Origin: Oscarella lobularis
Lineage: Eukaryota > Porifera > Homoscleromorpha > Homosclerophorida > Oscarellidae
DNA: 64,000 nt
Direction of reading: 5' to 3'
Assembly (NCBI RefSeq): GCF_947507565.1
Contig: NC_089180.1
Coordinates: forward strand, 930,001 to 994,000
Below, in pieces: positions 20,901 to 32,079 of this stretch (positions within the stretch are counted from its first letter, which is position 1; every line of letters begins with the position of its first letter). The notes below the pieces were generated by a model that did no database searches, had not been told where the DNA came from, and worked only from the letters and a program-made list of their open reading frames with translations. Made by a program: the position numbers and the translations under genes.

Positions 20901-20964
20901 TCACCAGACCCTCTCCCGGCGTGGATATCAACACGAAAGGGGAGGGTCTGGCTAAGCGAGACTA
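20901..20964. mobile_element. Truncated second copy of the 3.08-kb MITE
   Basis: The right terminal repeat (AGGGTCTGGCTAAGCGAGAC, then TA) is complete. The left end starts only at CCAGACCCTCTCC, about 10 bp of the terminal repeat being lost at the minisatellite edge. Confidence 0.75.
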
Positions 20965-21347
20965 GAGTAGTTGTTCTAATCAGGAAAGAAACGCCTTGAC
21001 TGCCCCCATCGCGGACTTAAATAACCGCTACATTAACGCCTTTCCTTACCAACTGTTGCTATGCCCAGAAGGTACACCTATTACCACTCAAACTATCTAA
21101 ATAAACAAGATCTTTGACAAAAAACAGCCTTAGCTGACGTAATTGGCCGTACGGTCGACCGGCACACGACACATGGCTTCGGACGACGGAGTTGTGTTTA
21201 GCCCTTAGGATGTGGCAAATGCACCGTACGTGGTGATCGTCGACTTTTCGTCTACGCGTCAGCGAGTTCGATGGCTACGGATCGCGTGCCGCGTCACGGG
21301 ATAGGCGTTTTTGATAGAAAGCTTCGCAGCTGCGAAGTCGATCACCC
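20965..21347. other. Unique sequence up to the assembly gap
   Basis: No gene is recognised. A perfect 16-bp palindrome, CTTCGCAGCTGCGAAG, sits about 10 bp before the gap. Confidence 0.4.
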
Positions 21348-21547
21348 NNNNNNNNNNNNNNNNNNNNNNNNNNNNNNNNNNNNNNNNNNNNNNNNNNNNN
21401 NNNNNNNNNNNNNNNNNNNNNNNNNNNNNNNNNNNNNNNNNNNNNNNNNNNNNNNNNNNNNNNNNNNNNNNNNNNNNNNNNNNNNNNNNNNNNNNNNNNN
21501 NNNNNNNNNNNNNNNNNNNNNNNNNNNNNNNNNNNNNNNNNNNNNNN
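21348..21547. other. Assembly gap of 200 N
   Basis: Exactly 200 unresolved bases. Unique sequence lies on the left and the 16-bp satellite on the right. Confidence 1.
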
Positions 21548-22440
21548 AGAGGTTAACCTGTTCATCGGTGGAACAGTTGAATAGTGGAACAGTTGAACGG
21601 TAGATCGGTTGAGAGAGTGAATGGTTGAAAGGTTAAACCTGTTGAATGGTTAAAGGGTTGAAACTGTAAACGGAGAAGAGTTATACCTGTTTAACGGTGG
21701 AACGGTAAAACGGTTGAAAGGCTAAAACTGTTAAACGGTGGATCAGTTGAACCTTGAGCGGTGGAACAGGTGAACGGTGGAACAGTTGAACAGTAGAACG
21801 GTCTAATGGGTAAACAGTTGAAAGGGTTGAACATGTTGATCGGTAAAACAGTCAAAGGGTGGAAAAATTGAACAGGATGAACTTCCTCTACCGTTTCTCT
21901 TCTCAAACGTTCCACTGTTAAAATGTTCCATCGCTCAACTGTTTCACCGATCATCAGGTTCAACCTCCCTAACCGTTTACATCTCAACCGTTTCACCGTC
22001 CAACTGTTCCACCGTTCGCCTGTTCCGCCGATCAACGGGTTCATCCCCTCAAATGTTTACCCATTCAACCGTTCCACGGTTCAACTGTGTAAGGGTTGAA
22101 CCTGTTGAACGGTTAAGAGGTTGAAACTGTTGAACTTTGGAACAGTTGAACCTGTTGAACTGTAGAACATATCAATACTTAAAAAGTGTAAGGATAGAAC
22201 GGTTTTGAGGGGTTGATTCTGATGAGCAGTGGAACAGTTGAACGGTGAAACAGTTGAAGAGTGGAACGGTTGAAAGGGTGAACAGTTGGGAGAGTTGAAC
22301 TTTTTGAGAGGAGGAACAGTTGAACGGTGGAACGATTAAGGGGGTGAACGGTTGAAACTGTTGAAAAGAAAACAGTTGAACTTGTTGAACGACAAACAGT
22401 TGAACGGTGGAACGGTTGAGACGGTGACCTGCTGAGAACA
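21548..22440. repeat. 16-bp satellite, left outlier block
   Basis: Degenerate copies of GGTGGAACAGTTGAAC. Orientation is forward at 21548-21890, reversed at about 21890-22085 (GTTCAACCGTTCCACC form) and forward again to 22440. The satellite runs into and truncates Merlin-like copy 1. Confidence 0.9.
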
Positions 22441-22444
22441 GTAG

Positions 22445-23141
22445 GCAGCGTACAAACACGTCTGTAGGCGGCCCAATGATCCGAGTGAATGATGGTTCCT
22501 GGGTGAGTGTTCGCCGCTATGATTGGCAGAAGTGTTTGCGCGTCGCGTCTGTCGACCAGCTGCATAACGCCGAAGCGCAGATTAGTGCAATACATTCCGA
22601 AGACCCATCTTTCTGCGCGTGGCTTTCGCCCGCGGTTATACTACAAGAAAACGATAGGAATCACGGCTTTGCTGCAGCCATAGAAACTTACTTTTCTTCC
22701 GTGACGAAACAAGGACTCGTCAATTTGCACAACGAATCCGGCGCCGCCTAACTTTGTTGGGTTGCTTGTCAGGACAGCACTGCATACGTCTCGAACGTAG
22801 CTGTAGTGCTGTACTGCAGTTTTCTCGGAGAGATGCTCCTTCACTAGAGCATGCAGTTGCGTCACAGGAACTTTTGTTGCCGAGCAGTACAAGATGCGGA
22901 GGAGGATGGGCTATGGCAGTCGTGACTTTGTAAAATATGAGCCGGAACGAATTGACTGCTTTCTTCGGCAGTCCGATTTTGTGCTCCGCCACTGCCATCC
23001 GTCTGAAACGTCTGATCGGCGAATCCAATGCATGTCCTGTCCGCAAACGCACGTCGCACGTGAAGCCAGAAGCTTCTTCTCTTTCAGGAATGCAATAGTA
23101 GCGTCGGTGCTCGCCGTTGCCAAAGCAATCGTAGAAAGCAT
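22445..23141 (-). pseudogene. Merlin/IS1595-type transposase copy 1, nonsense-mutated and 3'-truncated
   Basis: ATG 23139-23141 (MLSTIALATAS) starts a frame with a zinc-ribbon-like region (ATCVCGQDMHW...VSDGWQWRS...DCRRKQSIR). A TAG at 22911-22913 interrupts it right after KSRLP, and the homologous frame resumes beyond. The first catalytic motif, FVVQIDESLFRHGRK, is intact. A 51-bp intron (22691-22641, GTAAGT...TTGTAG) joins it to YNRGRKPRAERWVFG. The second motif, GTIIHSDHWAAYR, is also intact. The satellite then begins, removing the third acidic residue and the C-terminus. One expected zinc-ribbon cysteine is serine. The family assignment (ISXO2-like/IS1595 DDE, eukaryotic Merlin) is firm. 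Activity is excluded if the stop is genuine. Confidence 0.8.
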
Positions 23142-23162
23142 GGCGTCCTTCAAACCCCAAGC

Positions 23163-23416
23163 ACAAAACTGTGCTTTCTCTTTTTATACTCTTCCGTGGA
23201 TGACTCCCGCCAAAACTTCGATCCGCTCGATCCTCTCTCTCATTGGTCGACGGCTTCGGACCCGCCCAGCTGTCTTCTGGATTGTTCTATTCGAACGTGA
23301 ACGGAATTATTGGGCGGGTCCGAAGTCGTCGACCAATCAGAGAGAGGATCGAGCGGATCGAAGTTTTGGCGGGAGACATCCGTGGAGGAGTATAAAAAGA
23401 GAAAGCACAGGTTTGT
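23163..23416. promoter_or_regulatory. Palindromic bidirectional promoter of the Merlin-like pair
   Basis: Two arms of about 106 bp (23163-23268 and 23311-23416) are inverted copies at roughly 93-95% identity, around a 42-bp unique spacer. Each arm has, outward from the centre, GGGCGGGTCCGAAG (GC-box-like), a CCAAT box (ATTGG at 23242-23246; CCAAT at 23333-23337), GATCGAGCGGATCGAAG, and a TATAAAAAG (minus strand near 23181-23188; plus strand 23391-23399). Each TATA lies 40-60 bp before the ATG of its own gene. Elements are seen directly. Transcription in both directions is inferred. Confidence 0.75.
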
Positions 23417-23451
23417 TCTTTGTAGTTGAAGGCTACTGATTGTCGCGTACG

Positions 23452-24343
23452 ATGCTTTCAGCAATAGCAAAAGCAACGGCGAGCAAAGAAAGAACGATTG
23501 CGTTCTTTCAAGAAAACAACCTTCTGCTTTCCTCGGCGACGTGCCTATGCGGCAAGGCAATGCGTTGGAAGAAGCGCGCCGAAGTCAAAGACGGCTACAC
23601 TTGGCGATGCTCGGCTGTCGGATGCCGCAAGAAGCTGTCTATCCGACACAACTCTTTCTTTAGCAAAACGAAACTGCCACTCGACGCGACTGTGCAGCTG
23701 CTGTACTGCTGGGCGGCAGAGATACCGTCTAGCGTTGTGCCGGAGCACGCTGACGCCGCTGCACCAAAGGGCGTCGAGAGTCAATACGATTGCATCCGAG
23801 ATGTGTGCACGACTATTTTATCGAAAAGCCCAACACTAACGATGGGAGTAGAGACAGGAGGCGAAGGACTCGTTGTCAACGAGTTCATTGTCGAATACGG
23901 AATGAAAGTACGAGTGGCGAGTGAGCAAAGAAGCAAAGATAATGATGTAAATTATGTAGGGCATACCGAAGGCATGGATACTCATCCTATACGAAGCCAA
24001 GCGAGAAGAAAGGTTTATGCAAATCCTTGATGAACCTACCGAAGAGTGTGCCTTTCAACTGGTCAAGGCGCACACGTACCCGGGAAGTGAGATCCTCACC
24101 GTCCCATGGGATAAATACGTTGGCATGGCCGAAGATGGGGAGACGCGAATATTTTCTCCCGATTTCTTGCAGTACGATCCAACGAGCTTTGTGGAGTCAG
24201 TTTTCGAAAACGGACTCCAGCCTGGGAAGCGAGTTCAAGCCTTGTTGGATGAAAAAATGTGGCGAGAGAGATGGAGTCCGAACGGTGCGGCGGCGTTCGA
24301 GAGCATTCTCCGTCACATTGCGCAGCTGTACCCGCTGCCATAG
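23452..24343 (+). CDS. Merlin/IS1595-derived gene copy 2, intact frame with degenerate catalytic site
   Basis: Two exons, 23452-23907 and 23960-24343, join in phase over a 52-bp intron (GTACGA...TTATGTAG) and encode 279 residues. The intron lies at the same place as in copy 1. The N-terminus parallels copy 1 (MLSAIAKATAS). A complete zinc ribbon is present (ATCLCGKAMRW...WRCSAVGCRKK). The first catalytic motif is VVNEFIVEYGMK, where copy 1 has VVQIDESLFRHGRK, so the aspartate is gone. The second is SEILTVPWDKY in place of TIIHSDHWAAY, also lacking the aspartate. The length is normal for the family and no stop interrupts it. AATAAA follows at 24442. This suggests a domesticated, non-catalytic DNA-binding protein, but a decaying copy cannot be excluded. 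Confidence 0.75.
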
Positions 24344-24441
24344 ACTGCGCGGACGCTGTTGTTAGTTTGCATGGGGAAGAGACCTCTCGTTCGTCGTTCT
24401 TTTTTGTCTCGATCCTCACTGTGCCCTTCGATCGTGCGCGT

Positions 24442-24447
24442 AATAAA
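24442..24447 (+). terminator. Polyadenylation signal AATAAA
   Basis: Canonical hexamer 99 bp after the stop of Merlin-like copy 2. Confidence 0.5.
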
Positions 24448-24639
24448 GCTTCGTGAACGCAGATAACGTGGGAAACGCGATAGGGCGATAAAAGTAACCA
24501 GACAAAAAAATGCTCTAAAGATGAGGTTCCTTATGAAAACCCCGTATTGGAACTGCCGTCGTCTTCGTGGAAGACGGGGCCGGGACTAAGAAAGTGTGCA
24601 AATTGCCCGGTTGGCCGTTGTTCAACGTCTATAAATATT

Positions 24640-24802
24640 CGTATGGCCCTGTCTTAGACGGGGCCATACGACGCTCTATATCGATAGAGAACGAGCTGGC
24701 CCCGTCTGAGACGGGGCCATACGGCGCTCTATATAGAGCGAGCTGGCCCCGTCGGAGGCGGGGCCAGCTGCGTAGATGTGCGCAGAAGGCCCCGACGGGG
24801 CC
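24640..24802. repeat. Cluster of six hairpins
   Basis: Consecutive inverted repeats are at 24640-24670 (CGTATGGCCC stem), 24674-24689 (CTCTAT stem), 24697-24719 (TGGCCCCGTC/GACGGGGCCA), 24725-24740 (CGCTCTATATAGAGCG, perfect), 24741-24769 (AGCTGGCCCCG stem) and 24788-24802 (GGCCCCG stem). The GACGGGGCC core recurs in most of them. Confidence 0.85.
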
Positions 24803-25365
24803 ATGCCCCGTTTCTTGGCGCTCGGACCCGTACAGTACAATATTTCCCTTTTTCTCTAGGCTGCGAGGCAATACGATTGCCCTCTCTCTCACGACAAGGC
24901 TCCAAATGAAACGGAGCCTTCTAGAACGCACTGGAGGCCCAGATACGGCGGCGTTGGGGTGTCTTTTTCTCGAGGCAATGCGATTGCCTAGTGAACGACG
25001 GTCTCGCTTCATCGTCTATTTTTGGGAGGAATCTCATGATTCAGTCGGTTTTTTCTCTCATGATTCAGTCTCTTTTTTCGTTGCAGTTTACGACATTGGA
25101 CTCCGCATCCGCATGAACGTTCTCATTCTTGGAAAAGGACTTATGTATGAAGCAAAGTAAGAGTGAAGACTACCCGCCCACCCACATTGAGTTGAAGTCT
25201 GAATTTCAGAATGAGAAATACATGGAGGAAGAGGTCAAGAGGGGGCGTCGGAACAAGAAAACGATCCATAATGGCACTGCATGGTATCCTTATTCTTTGT
25301 GATGGCTTTTGGTAGGTATCAGCTAATAGAATGACCAGTTTATTTGTAATGTAGTTTCTTAGGTT
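24803..25365. other. Interval without supported gene
   Basis: Contains two AGGCAAT(A/G)CGATTGCC palindromes (near 24866 and 24974) and a direct repeat of CTCATGATTCAGTC (25033-25067). A long frame across this and the hairpin cluster has low-complexity composition and no family match. Confidence 0.35.
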
Positions 25366-25680
25366 TTGGCGTCCTGAGCATGACCCTGTTAGTAAAAAAC
25401 TGCTTGCCGGGGTCCTGAGCACGACCCCGTGATCAAAAACTGCTTGTCGGGGTCCTGAGCACGACCCCGTGATCAAAAACTGCTCCAGTTTGTAAGGGAA
25501 GGGACAAGTGCTTTATTTAATAAAATAAAAAAATTGCACAGTGTTTCTTGTTTCATGCGCGGGCAGTTTTTTTGACAGGGTCATGCCCAGGACCCCAACG
25601 AGCAGTTTTTCATCACGAGGTCTTGCTCAGGTCTCCGACGAGCAGTTTTTCATCACGAGGTCTGTCTCAGGACCCCATGA
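25366..25680. repeat. 3+3 foldback repeat
   Basis: Three direct ~40-bp units (25368, 25409, 25449) contain GGGGTCCTGAGCACGACCCC, then GTGATCAAAAACTGCT. They face three inverted, more diverged units at about 25563-25680 across a ~78-bp centre. Each unit is itself a hairpin (GGGGTC...GACCCC). Probably a non-autonomous foldback element. Confidence 0.75.
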
Positions 25681-25729
25681 CCTAATGCAGTGGCACGGTA
25701 GTTAGGACACAACCATATGTTTTACGTAC

Positions 25730-26570
25730 CTGCCAGGAATTGTCCTTCGAAATTGGTGTTTTTATTTCTTCCTCAGACGTGCTGACTTTCTGACATTCTT
25801 TGATAGTTCCTTCCTCTGGACCCCAGAACCTAATGACAATTATTAGGTAGTTACGTGTAAAAACCATGTCTCATGTGCCTGTCCTCCAGCCAGCTGCCAT
25901 AATTGTCTTTTTGATCATTCCTGCCTGCTCTTCTTCAAACTTTTTCACTATAATGTCAAAAAATAAATAAAAGTAAACGCTGGCCGTTTGGCTTACCTGA
26001 CTTATAGCAAATATCATATGACATCCTGTCTCGTCAACAGATGTTCTATCCTGATAATTTCCTATGAGAATCTTTTACGATATGTACTAAGGAAGAGACT
26101 CGCCGTTCATGACTGGCAAATAGACAGATAAAAGTCTCCAGAGATTCGTCCCTCACCTCACTGGTGCCCTTTTGTTTGTCAAATCTTTTCTTTTGTTGTC
26201 GAATAAAAATTAGAAACACAGTACACAGTGGCTCCAACGTTTTTGCTTACCTTACACAGAAAATTTGCAAAAGCTTCAAGTGGCCCTGCCTGCGCCTGCA
26301 AGAATAACAATTAGGTTGAGCTGAATTCCTTTAGGAGTTGTGCTGAGTTATACTTTAGAATGGGTAGTCCATTTATGAATTTTTCTCTCGTCTCATGCAT
26401 TTCAATCATGAATTTTTTCCATATAAAAAGGACAGTTAAAAGTATCAAGTTCATTAATGGTTGAGCGAAAATCGACTTATCTGACAAAAGAGCTTCGCTG
26501 TCGAAGACTTCTGCAACAGAGATGATGAGTGGATATTTTTGAAAGTGCTGACGATCTAAAAGACAGGATT
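25730..26570 (-). CDS. Unidentified multi-exon gene, candidate short exons
   Basis: Several minus-strand exons have good splice borders. One at about 26555-26480 encodes RQHFQKYPLIISVAEVFDSE. One at 26297-26253 encodes AQAGPLEAFANFLCK between TTCTTGCAG and GTAAGC. One at about 26055-26000 encodes DRTSVDETGCHMIFAISQ before GTAAGCC. One at about 25950-25885 encodes KKFEEEQAGMIKKTIMAAGW. One at about 25828-25732 encodes FWGPEEGTIKECQKVS between ATTAG and GTACGT. The borders make chance less likely, but I could not phase all of them and recognise no domain. Confidence 0.35.
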
Positions 26571-27765
26571 TCAGTGCAACCCTAATTAGGGCTGGGCTAA
26601 GGGCTTGGGCTTTCCGTTCGTAGGACGTATAGAAGTGTAGAGAAGAACAACGACCTTAGATTGACTATTAAAGCAGCGTCTGCGCTGCTGAGTAAGAATC
26701 GCGCAGGAATTCGCGAGTTCCACTCTGCTGTGACCTTGCCTACTGGTAATCTCACTCTTACCGGCACAGTCGTCTTTCGCAAAGTCCCAAAATGATGCTC
26801 GAACGGATGCTATTCTTCCGAGCAGCTTCTTCTCAATAAAAATCGATCGAAAACGTCTTTTGATAGCGTGCGCTACAGCTTTTTTCCTACATTTGAACGC
26901 TAATTACGACTTCCGCGAAAGAACTTTTGTTTATAACGCATCCAAAATGAGTTTGAAATCACCGAATCTATGAATCATGTGAAGATCAGCAAATTTTGTG
27001 ACGTTTGGTCGTAAGGAGACAAAAAATGTGGATTTCTCTGCAACGAAGGCACAGATTCAAATGCAATTCTACCATTTACCTACTTGTCTAGACTGACATC
27101 AAACCGTGCTAGTTTGCAGCGGCTTCGATTCCGATTTCGCTAACCGAGTTTGGAACGACCACAGTGTCTAAAGGCTTTAGCTACCTCTACAATACACTAC
27201 TCACCTTTCGCGGTTGCTCGCCGATCAAAGCAATACTGCTCAATTTTACTTTTTTTAACGTCCCTAATGCAAAATTAGTAGAGAAATCGATCTGCGCAAA
27301 AATTTTTGAAATCCGACAATCCGTTCGCGAGTTATTAGCAATCAAAAAATAGCAGTCCCGGATGTAATTTAAAAAATTAATATTTTTTCTAATTTATACT
27401 TTCTGACAACACACCTAGAGTCAAAAACTTTCTAAATTCAAGTTCTTTCTGTGATAAATTTTCGAATTTTTTGAGCGAATTGTTTCAGAAATCAATAACA
27501 GCCAAATTTTACATATAACTTGAAATATTTCGAAATCCGTTGCGCTTTCGAAGACACATTTTCTTAGAAACAAGTTGGAAGATATTTTCGCGCACTTCAG
27601 GTTCAAAGTAGACAAAATACACAAAGTTTATTTTAGAAAATAATTTTAAAAAATACAAAAATTACCAAAAAAATTAAAAATTTTTACAACTACTCTTCTT
27701 GATTCTAGGACCCTAAGAAAAATAACAGAGAAGAGATTCAGACGTATCACTTCAAAAAGGTCTCT
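26571..27765. other. AT-rich interval with nothing recognised
   Basis: The open minus frame near 26780-26600 and a plus frame near 27164-27352 lack family resemblance and splice support. The 27370-27700 part is very AT-rich. Confidence 0.3.
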
Positions 27766-28180
27766 ACAGCTTACTGATTTTCTTCGCAGCCGAGAGACGG
27801 CTGCTGAGACGCTCCTTCGATGCCTTTTGCATTGCCTTGTCCGCCTACGAAGTCAGAAAATATCTGTCAGAGAGACAGAATCGCCCGAGTTTCTACTTCC
27901 GGTTCGGATCGCGAGAGATTCTGCCCCGAAACATAACCTACGCGCTATTGAGAAGCCAAAAACACGATCTAGAGCGATTCTAACCACATTCGGAGGCCAG
28001 CGACGAGCCGAAGGGAAACTCCCGCGCAGCTCGCCTCTCTCTAACTCGGCCAATCGCTCCCAAAACTCACCTTACGGTCGGAGGAACGCTGTCGAAGCGT
28101 TCGATTCGATCGCCGTTGGGCGAGCGGTCGACTTCGCTTCGCCAACTCCCAGAATCCTTCTGTATAGCGCAGGCGAAACG
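27766..28180 (-). CDS. Possible two-exon basic small protein
   Basis: A GC-richer island. A minus-strand frame to about 28065 ends at DRK and donor GGTGAGTTTT. About 230 bp later, acceptor GACTTCGTAG joins in phase to ADKAMQKASKERLSSRLSAA, then KKISKL and a stop near 27767. The product would be strongly basic. I recognise no family, and a CpG-rich promoter or 5' UTR reading is equally possible. Confidence 0.25.
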
Positions 28181-29869
28181 TAGAGGAAAGCCTATTCTAA
28201 CGTTCCAAACATGTAAACGTGTGCATGCTGGGCCTACTATTTATATACATATGCGTGCATATATGTGCAGCGCGTTTTTATTGTTAGAATAGGGTTTTAG
28301 GTTGGCCGTTCTGTCCACTGACTTTAGAGGGTAAACGGGAGCGAGAGTTGAACGGTTAAACGTTTGAACTATGAAGCAGTTTAACGGTGAAATAGTTGAG
28401 GATCTGAACTGTTAAAAGGCTGAACCTGTTGATCGGTGGAACAGTTTATCAGTGGAACTTTTGAACGGTGGAACAGTTGAACGGTTAAACAGTTGAGCGG
28501 TAAAAAGGTTAAGGGGGTGAACGCTTGAAAGGGTTGAACCTGTTGATAGGTGGAACAGTTGAACGGTGGAACAGTTGAACGGGGGAACGGTGGAACGTTT
28601 GAACGGTGAAAACGTTGAACTTTGAAACTGTTGAAGGGGTTAAACCTGATGATTGATTGAACAGTTGTACGGTGGAACAGTTGAACAGTGAAACTGTTGA
28701 GAGTGTGAACGGTTGATGGGGTGAAGCTTTAGAACTGTTAAGGAGATGAAACTTTTAAGCGATGGAACAGTTAACGGTAAAACAGTTGAACGGTTGAACG
28801 GTCGAACAGTTTACGGTTGAACAGTTGAGGGAGGGAACGTTTGAACAGGTTATCCTGTTCATCGGTGGAACAGTTGAACAGTGGAACGGCGGATCAGTTG
28901 AACTTTTTGAGCTTTGGAGCAGTTGAACTGTGGAACAGTTGAACGGCTAAGGATGTGAAAAGTTTATGTTGTTGAACCTGATGTTCGGTGAAACAGTTGA
29001 ACGTTGGAACAGTTGAACAGTGGAACGGTTCAGGGGAGGAAGAATTGAGAAGGTTGAACCTGTTGAAAGGTGGAACAGTTGAAAAGTGGAAAAGTTGAAC
29101 GGAGGATGTGATCGGTAGAGGATGTTGAACCTGAACATCGGTAAAACAGTTGAACGATGAACAGTTAAACAGTGGAACCGTTGAGGGGAAAACGGTTGAT
29201 TGAGTTCAACATGTTGAGCGGTGGAACCGTTTAACGGTGCAACAGATAAACGAAGAAACGGTTGAGGCTGTGAACGGTTGAAAAGGTTGAAACTGTTGAA
29301 AGGTAAAACAGTTGAAGCTGTTAAACGTTGCAATAGTTGGACGGTTAAACGTTTGAACAGTGATGCAGTTTAAAGGTGAAACAGTTGAGCATGTGAACGG
29401 TTAAAAGAGTGAACTTGTTGATTGGTGGAACAGTTGATTATTGGAACATTTGAACGCTGGAACAGTTGAACGGTGGAACAGTTAAGCGGTATAACGGTTA
29501 AGGGGGTGAACGCTTGAAAGGTTAAACCTGTTGATCCGTGGAACAGTTGAGCGGTTGAAAAGTAGAACGGTGGAACGGTTGAACGGTGAAACGTTGAACG
29601 TTGAAACGGTTGAAGGAGTTAAACCTGATGATTGGTGGAAAAGTTGAACAATGGAACATTTGAACAGTGGAACTGTTGAGAGTGTTAACGGTTGAAAAGG
29701 TGAAGCTGTAGAACGGTTAAAGGGTTGAAGCTGTTAAGCGATGGAGCGTTTGAACTGTAAAACAGTTGAACTGTTGAACGGTAGAACAGTTTTACGGTGG
29801 AACAGTTGATGGGATGAACGGTTGAAGAGGTTAACCTGTTCATCGGTGGAACAGTTGAACAGTGGAACG

Positions 29870-31330
29870 ATCGATCAGTTGATCCTTTTGAGCTTTGGAA
29901 CAGTTGAACGGTGGAACAGTTGAACGGTGGAACAGTTGAACGGTTAAGGATGTGAAAACTTGAGGTGGTTGAACCTGACGATCGGTGAAAAAGTTGAACG
30001 ATGGAACAGTTGAACAGTGGAATGCTTCAGGGGATAAAGAGTTGAGAGGGTTGAACCTGTTGAAAGGTGGAACTGTTGAACGGTGGAAAAGTTGAACGGT
30101 GGAACGGTTGAGGATGTGAACGGTTGAGGATGTTGAACCTGAATATCGGTGAAACAGTTGAACGATGAACAGTTAAACAGTGGAACGGTTGAGGAGAAAA
30201 ACGGTTGAGGGAGCTAAACATGTTGAGCGGTGGAACCGTTTAACGGTGAAACAGAAAAACGAACAAACGGTTGAAGCGGTCAACGGTTGAAAAGGTTGAA
30301 CCTGTTGAAAGGTAAAACAGTTGAAGCTGGTAAACGTTGGAATAGTTGAACTTTTAAATGGTTGAACGGTAGAACGGTAGAACAGCTTAACGGTGCAACA
30401 GTTGAGGGAGTGAACGGTTGAAGAGGTTAACTTGTTCATCGGTGGAATAGTTGAACAGTGCAACATTTGAACAGTAGATCGGTTAGGAGTGGACGGATGA
30501 AAAGGTTAAACATGTTAAATTGTTCCACTGTTTAACTGTCCTACCGCTCAAAATGTTCAACTGATTCACAGTTTAACAGTTTTAGCCTTTAAAACGATTA
30601 CCAGGTTTACTCCCCACAACCGTTCCACCTCTCAACTGTTCCACCGTTTTACTGTTCTACCGTTAAATACGTTTAACTGTACACAGTTTACAGTTTCAAC
30701 CCCTTAACCGTTCAACAGGTTTAACATTTTCAATCGTTCACTCACTCAACCGATTTACCGTTCAACTGTTCGACTGTTCGACTGTTTCACCGATAAGCAG
30801 GTTAACCTCTTCAACCGTTCACCCCCTCAACTGTTCCACAGTTAAACTGTTCTACCGCTCAATATGTTGAACTCCCTCAACCGTTTATCCCCTCAACCGT
30901 TCCACTGTTCAAATCTTCATAGTTCAACTGTTTCACCAATATTCATGTTCAACATCCTCAACGGCTCACATCCTCAACCGTTCCACAGTTCAACTTTTCC
31001 ACCGTTCAACTGTTCCATTGCTTTACAGTTTCAACCCCTTAACCGTTCTCCAGCTTCACCCCGTCAACCGTTCACACTCTCAACAGTTCCACTGTTCAAC
31101 TGTTCTATCGTTCAACTGTTCCACAAATGATCATGTTTAACCCCTTCAACCGTTTCATCGTTCAACTGTTTCACCGTTCAACCGTTCCACCGTTCAACTG
31201 TTCCACCGTTCGACTGTTCCACCGACCAACAGGTTCAACCCTTTTAAGCGTTCACCCAAGTAATCGTTATACCGCTCAACTATTTCAACTTTCAACTGTT
31301 CCACCATTTCAAATGTTCCACTGATCACCT
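29870..31330 (+). repeat. Left arm of ~1.46-kb inverted duplication
   Basis: Matches 40380-41840 in reverse complement. Landmark positions sum to about 71710, including the orientation switch (30510 with about 41190). Long stretches differ at only a few per cent of sites. Confidence 0.8.
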
Positions 31331-32079
31331 GTTCCACCGATCAAAAGGTTTACCCTTTTAACCGTTAACTCCCTCAACTGTTTCAACGTTAAACTGCTTC
31401 ACTGTTCAAACGTTTAATTGTTGAACTACTCCACCGTTAAACAGGTTTAGCTGTTTTACCTTTCAACCGTTTTTACCTCCTTAACAGTTCATCCTCTCAA
31501 CTGATCCACCGTTCAACTGTTTCACCGCTTAACAGTTTACACCCCTTAACCGTTCAACAGGTTCGACACCCTCAACCGTTCACACTCTAAACTATTCCAC
31601 CGTTCAGCTGTTCCATCGTTCAATTGTTCCACCAATCATCAGGTTTAACATCCTTAGCCGTTTTACCGTTCAACTTTTTAACCGTCCAACTGTTCCACCG
31701 ATTAACAGATTCAACTGTTCCACCGTTCAACAGTTTGAACCCCTCAACCGTTTAATAGGTTCAACTCTCGCACCTGTTTACCCGCTCAACCGTTTCACCG
31801 TTTAACTGTTCCACAAGGTTCATCTTCCTCAACTGTTCACATTCTCAACCGTTCCACCGTTCAACTGTTCGTACGTTCCACAAGTTTAACTGTTTTTCTT
31901 TTCAACAGTTTCAACCTCTACCGTTTACCCCCTCAATCGTTCCAACGTTCAACTGTTCAACCGTTCAACTGTTCCACCCCTCAAAAAGTTCAACTCTCCC
32001 AACTGTTCACCCCTTCAACCGTTCCATTGTTAAACTGTTTCACCGTTCAACTTTTCCGCTATTCAACGGTTCCATCTTA

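Noticed and set aside
24567-25160. 197-codon plus-strand frame
   Set aside because: It reads through the hairpin cluster, has repeat-driven composition, and shows no domain or intron.
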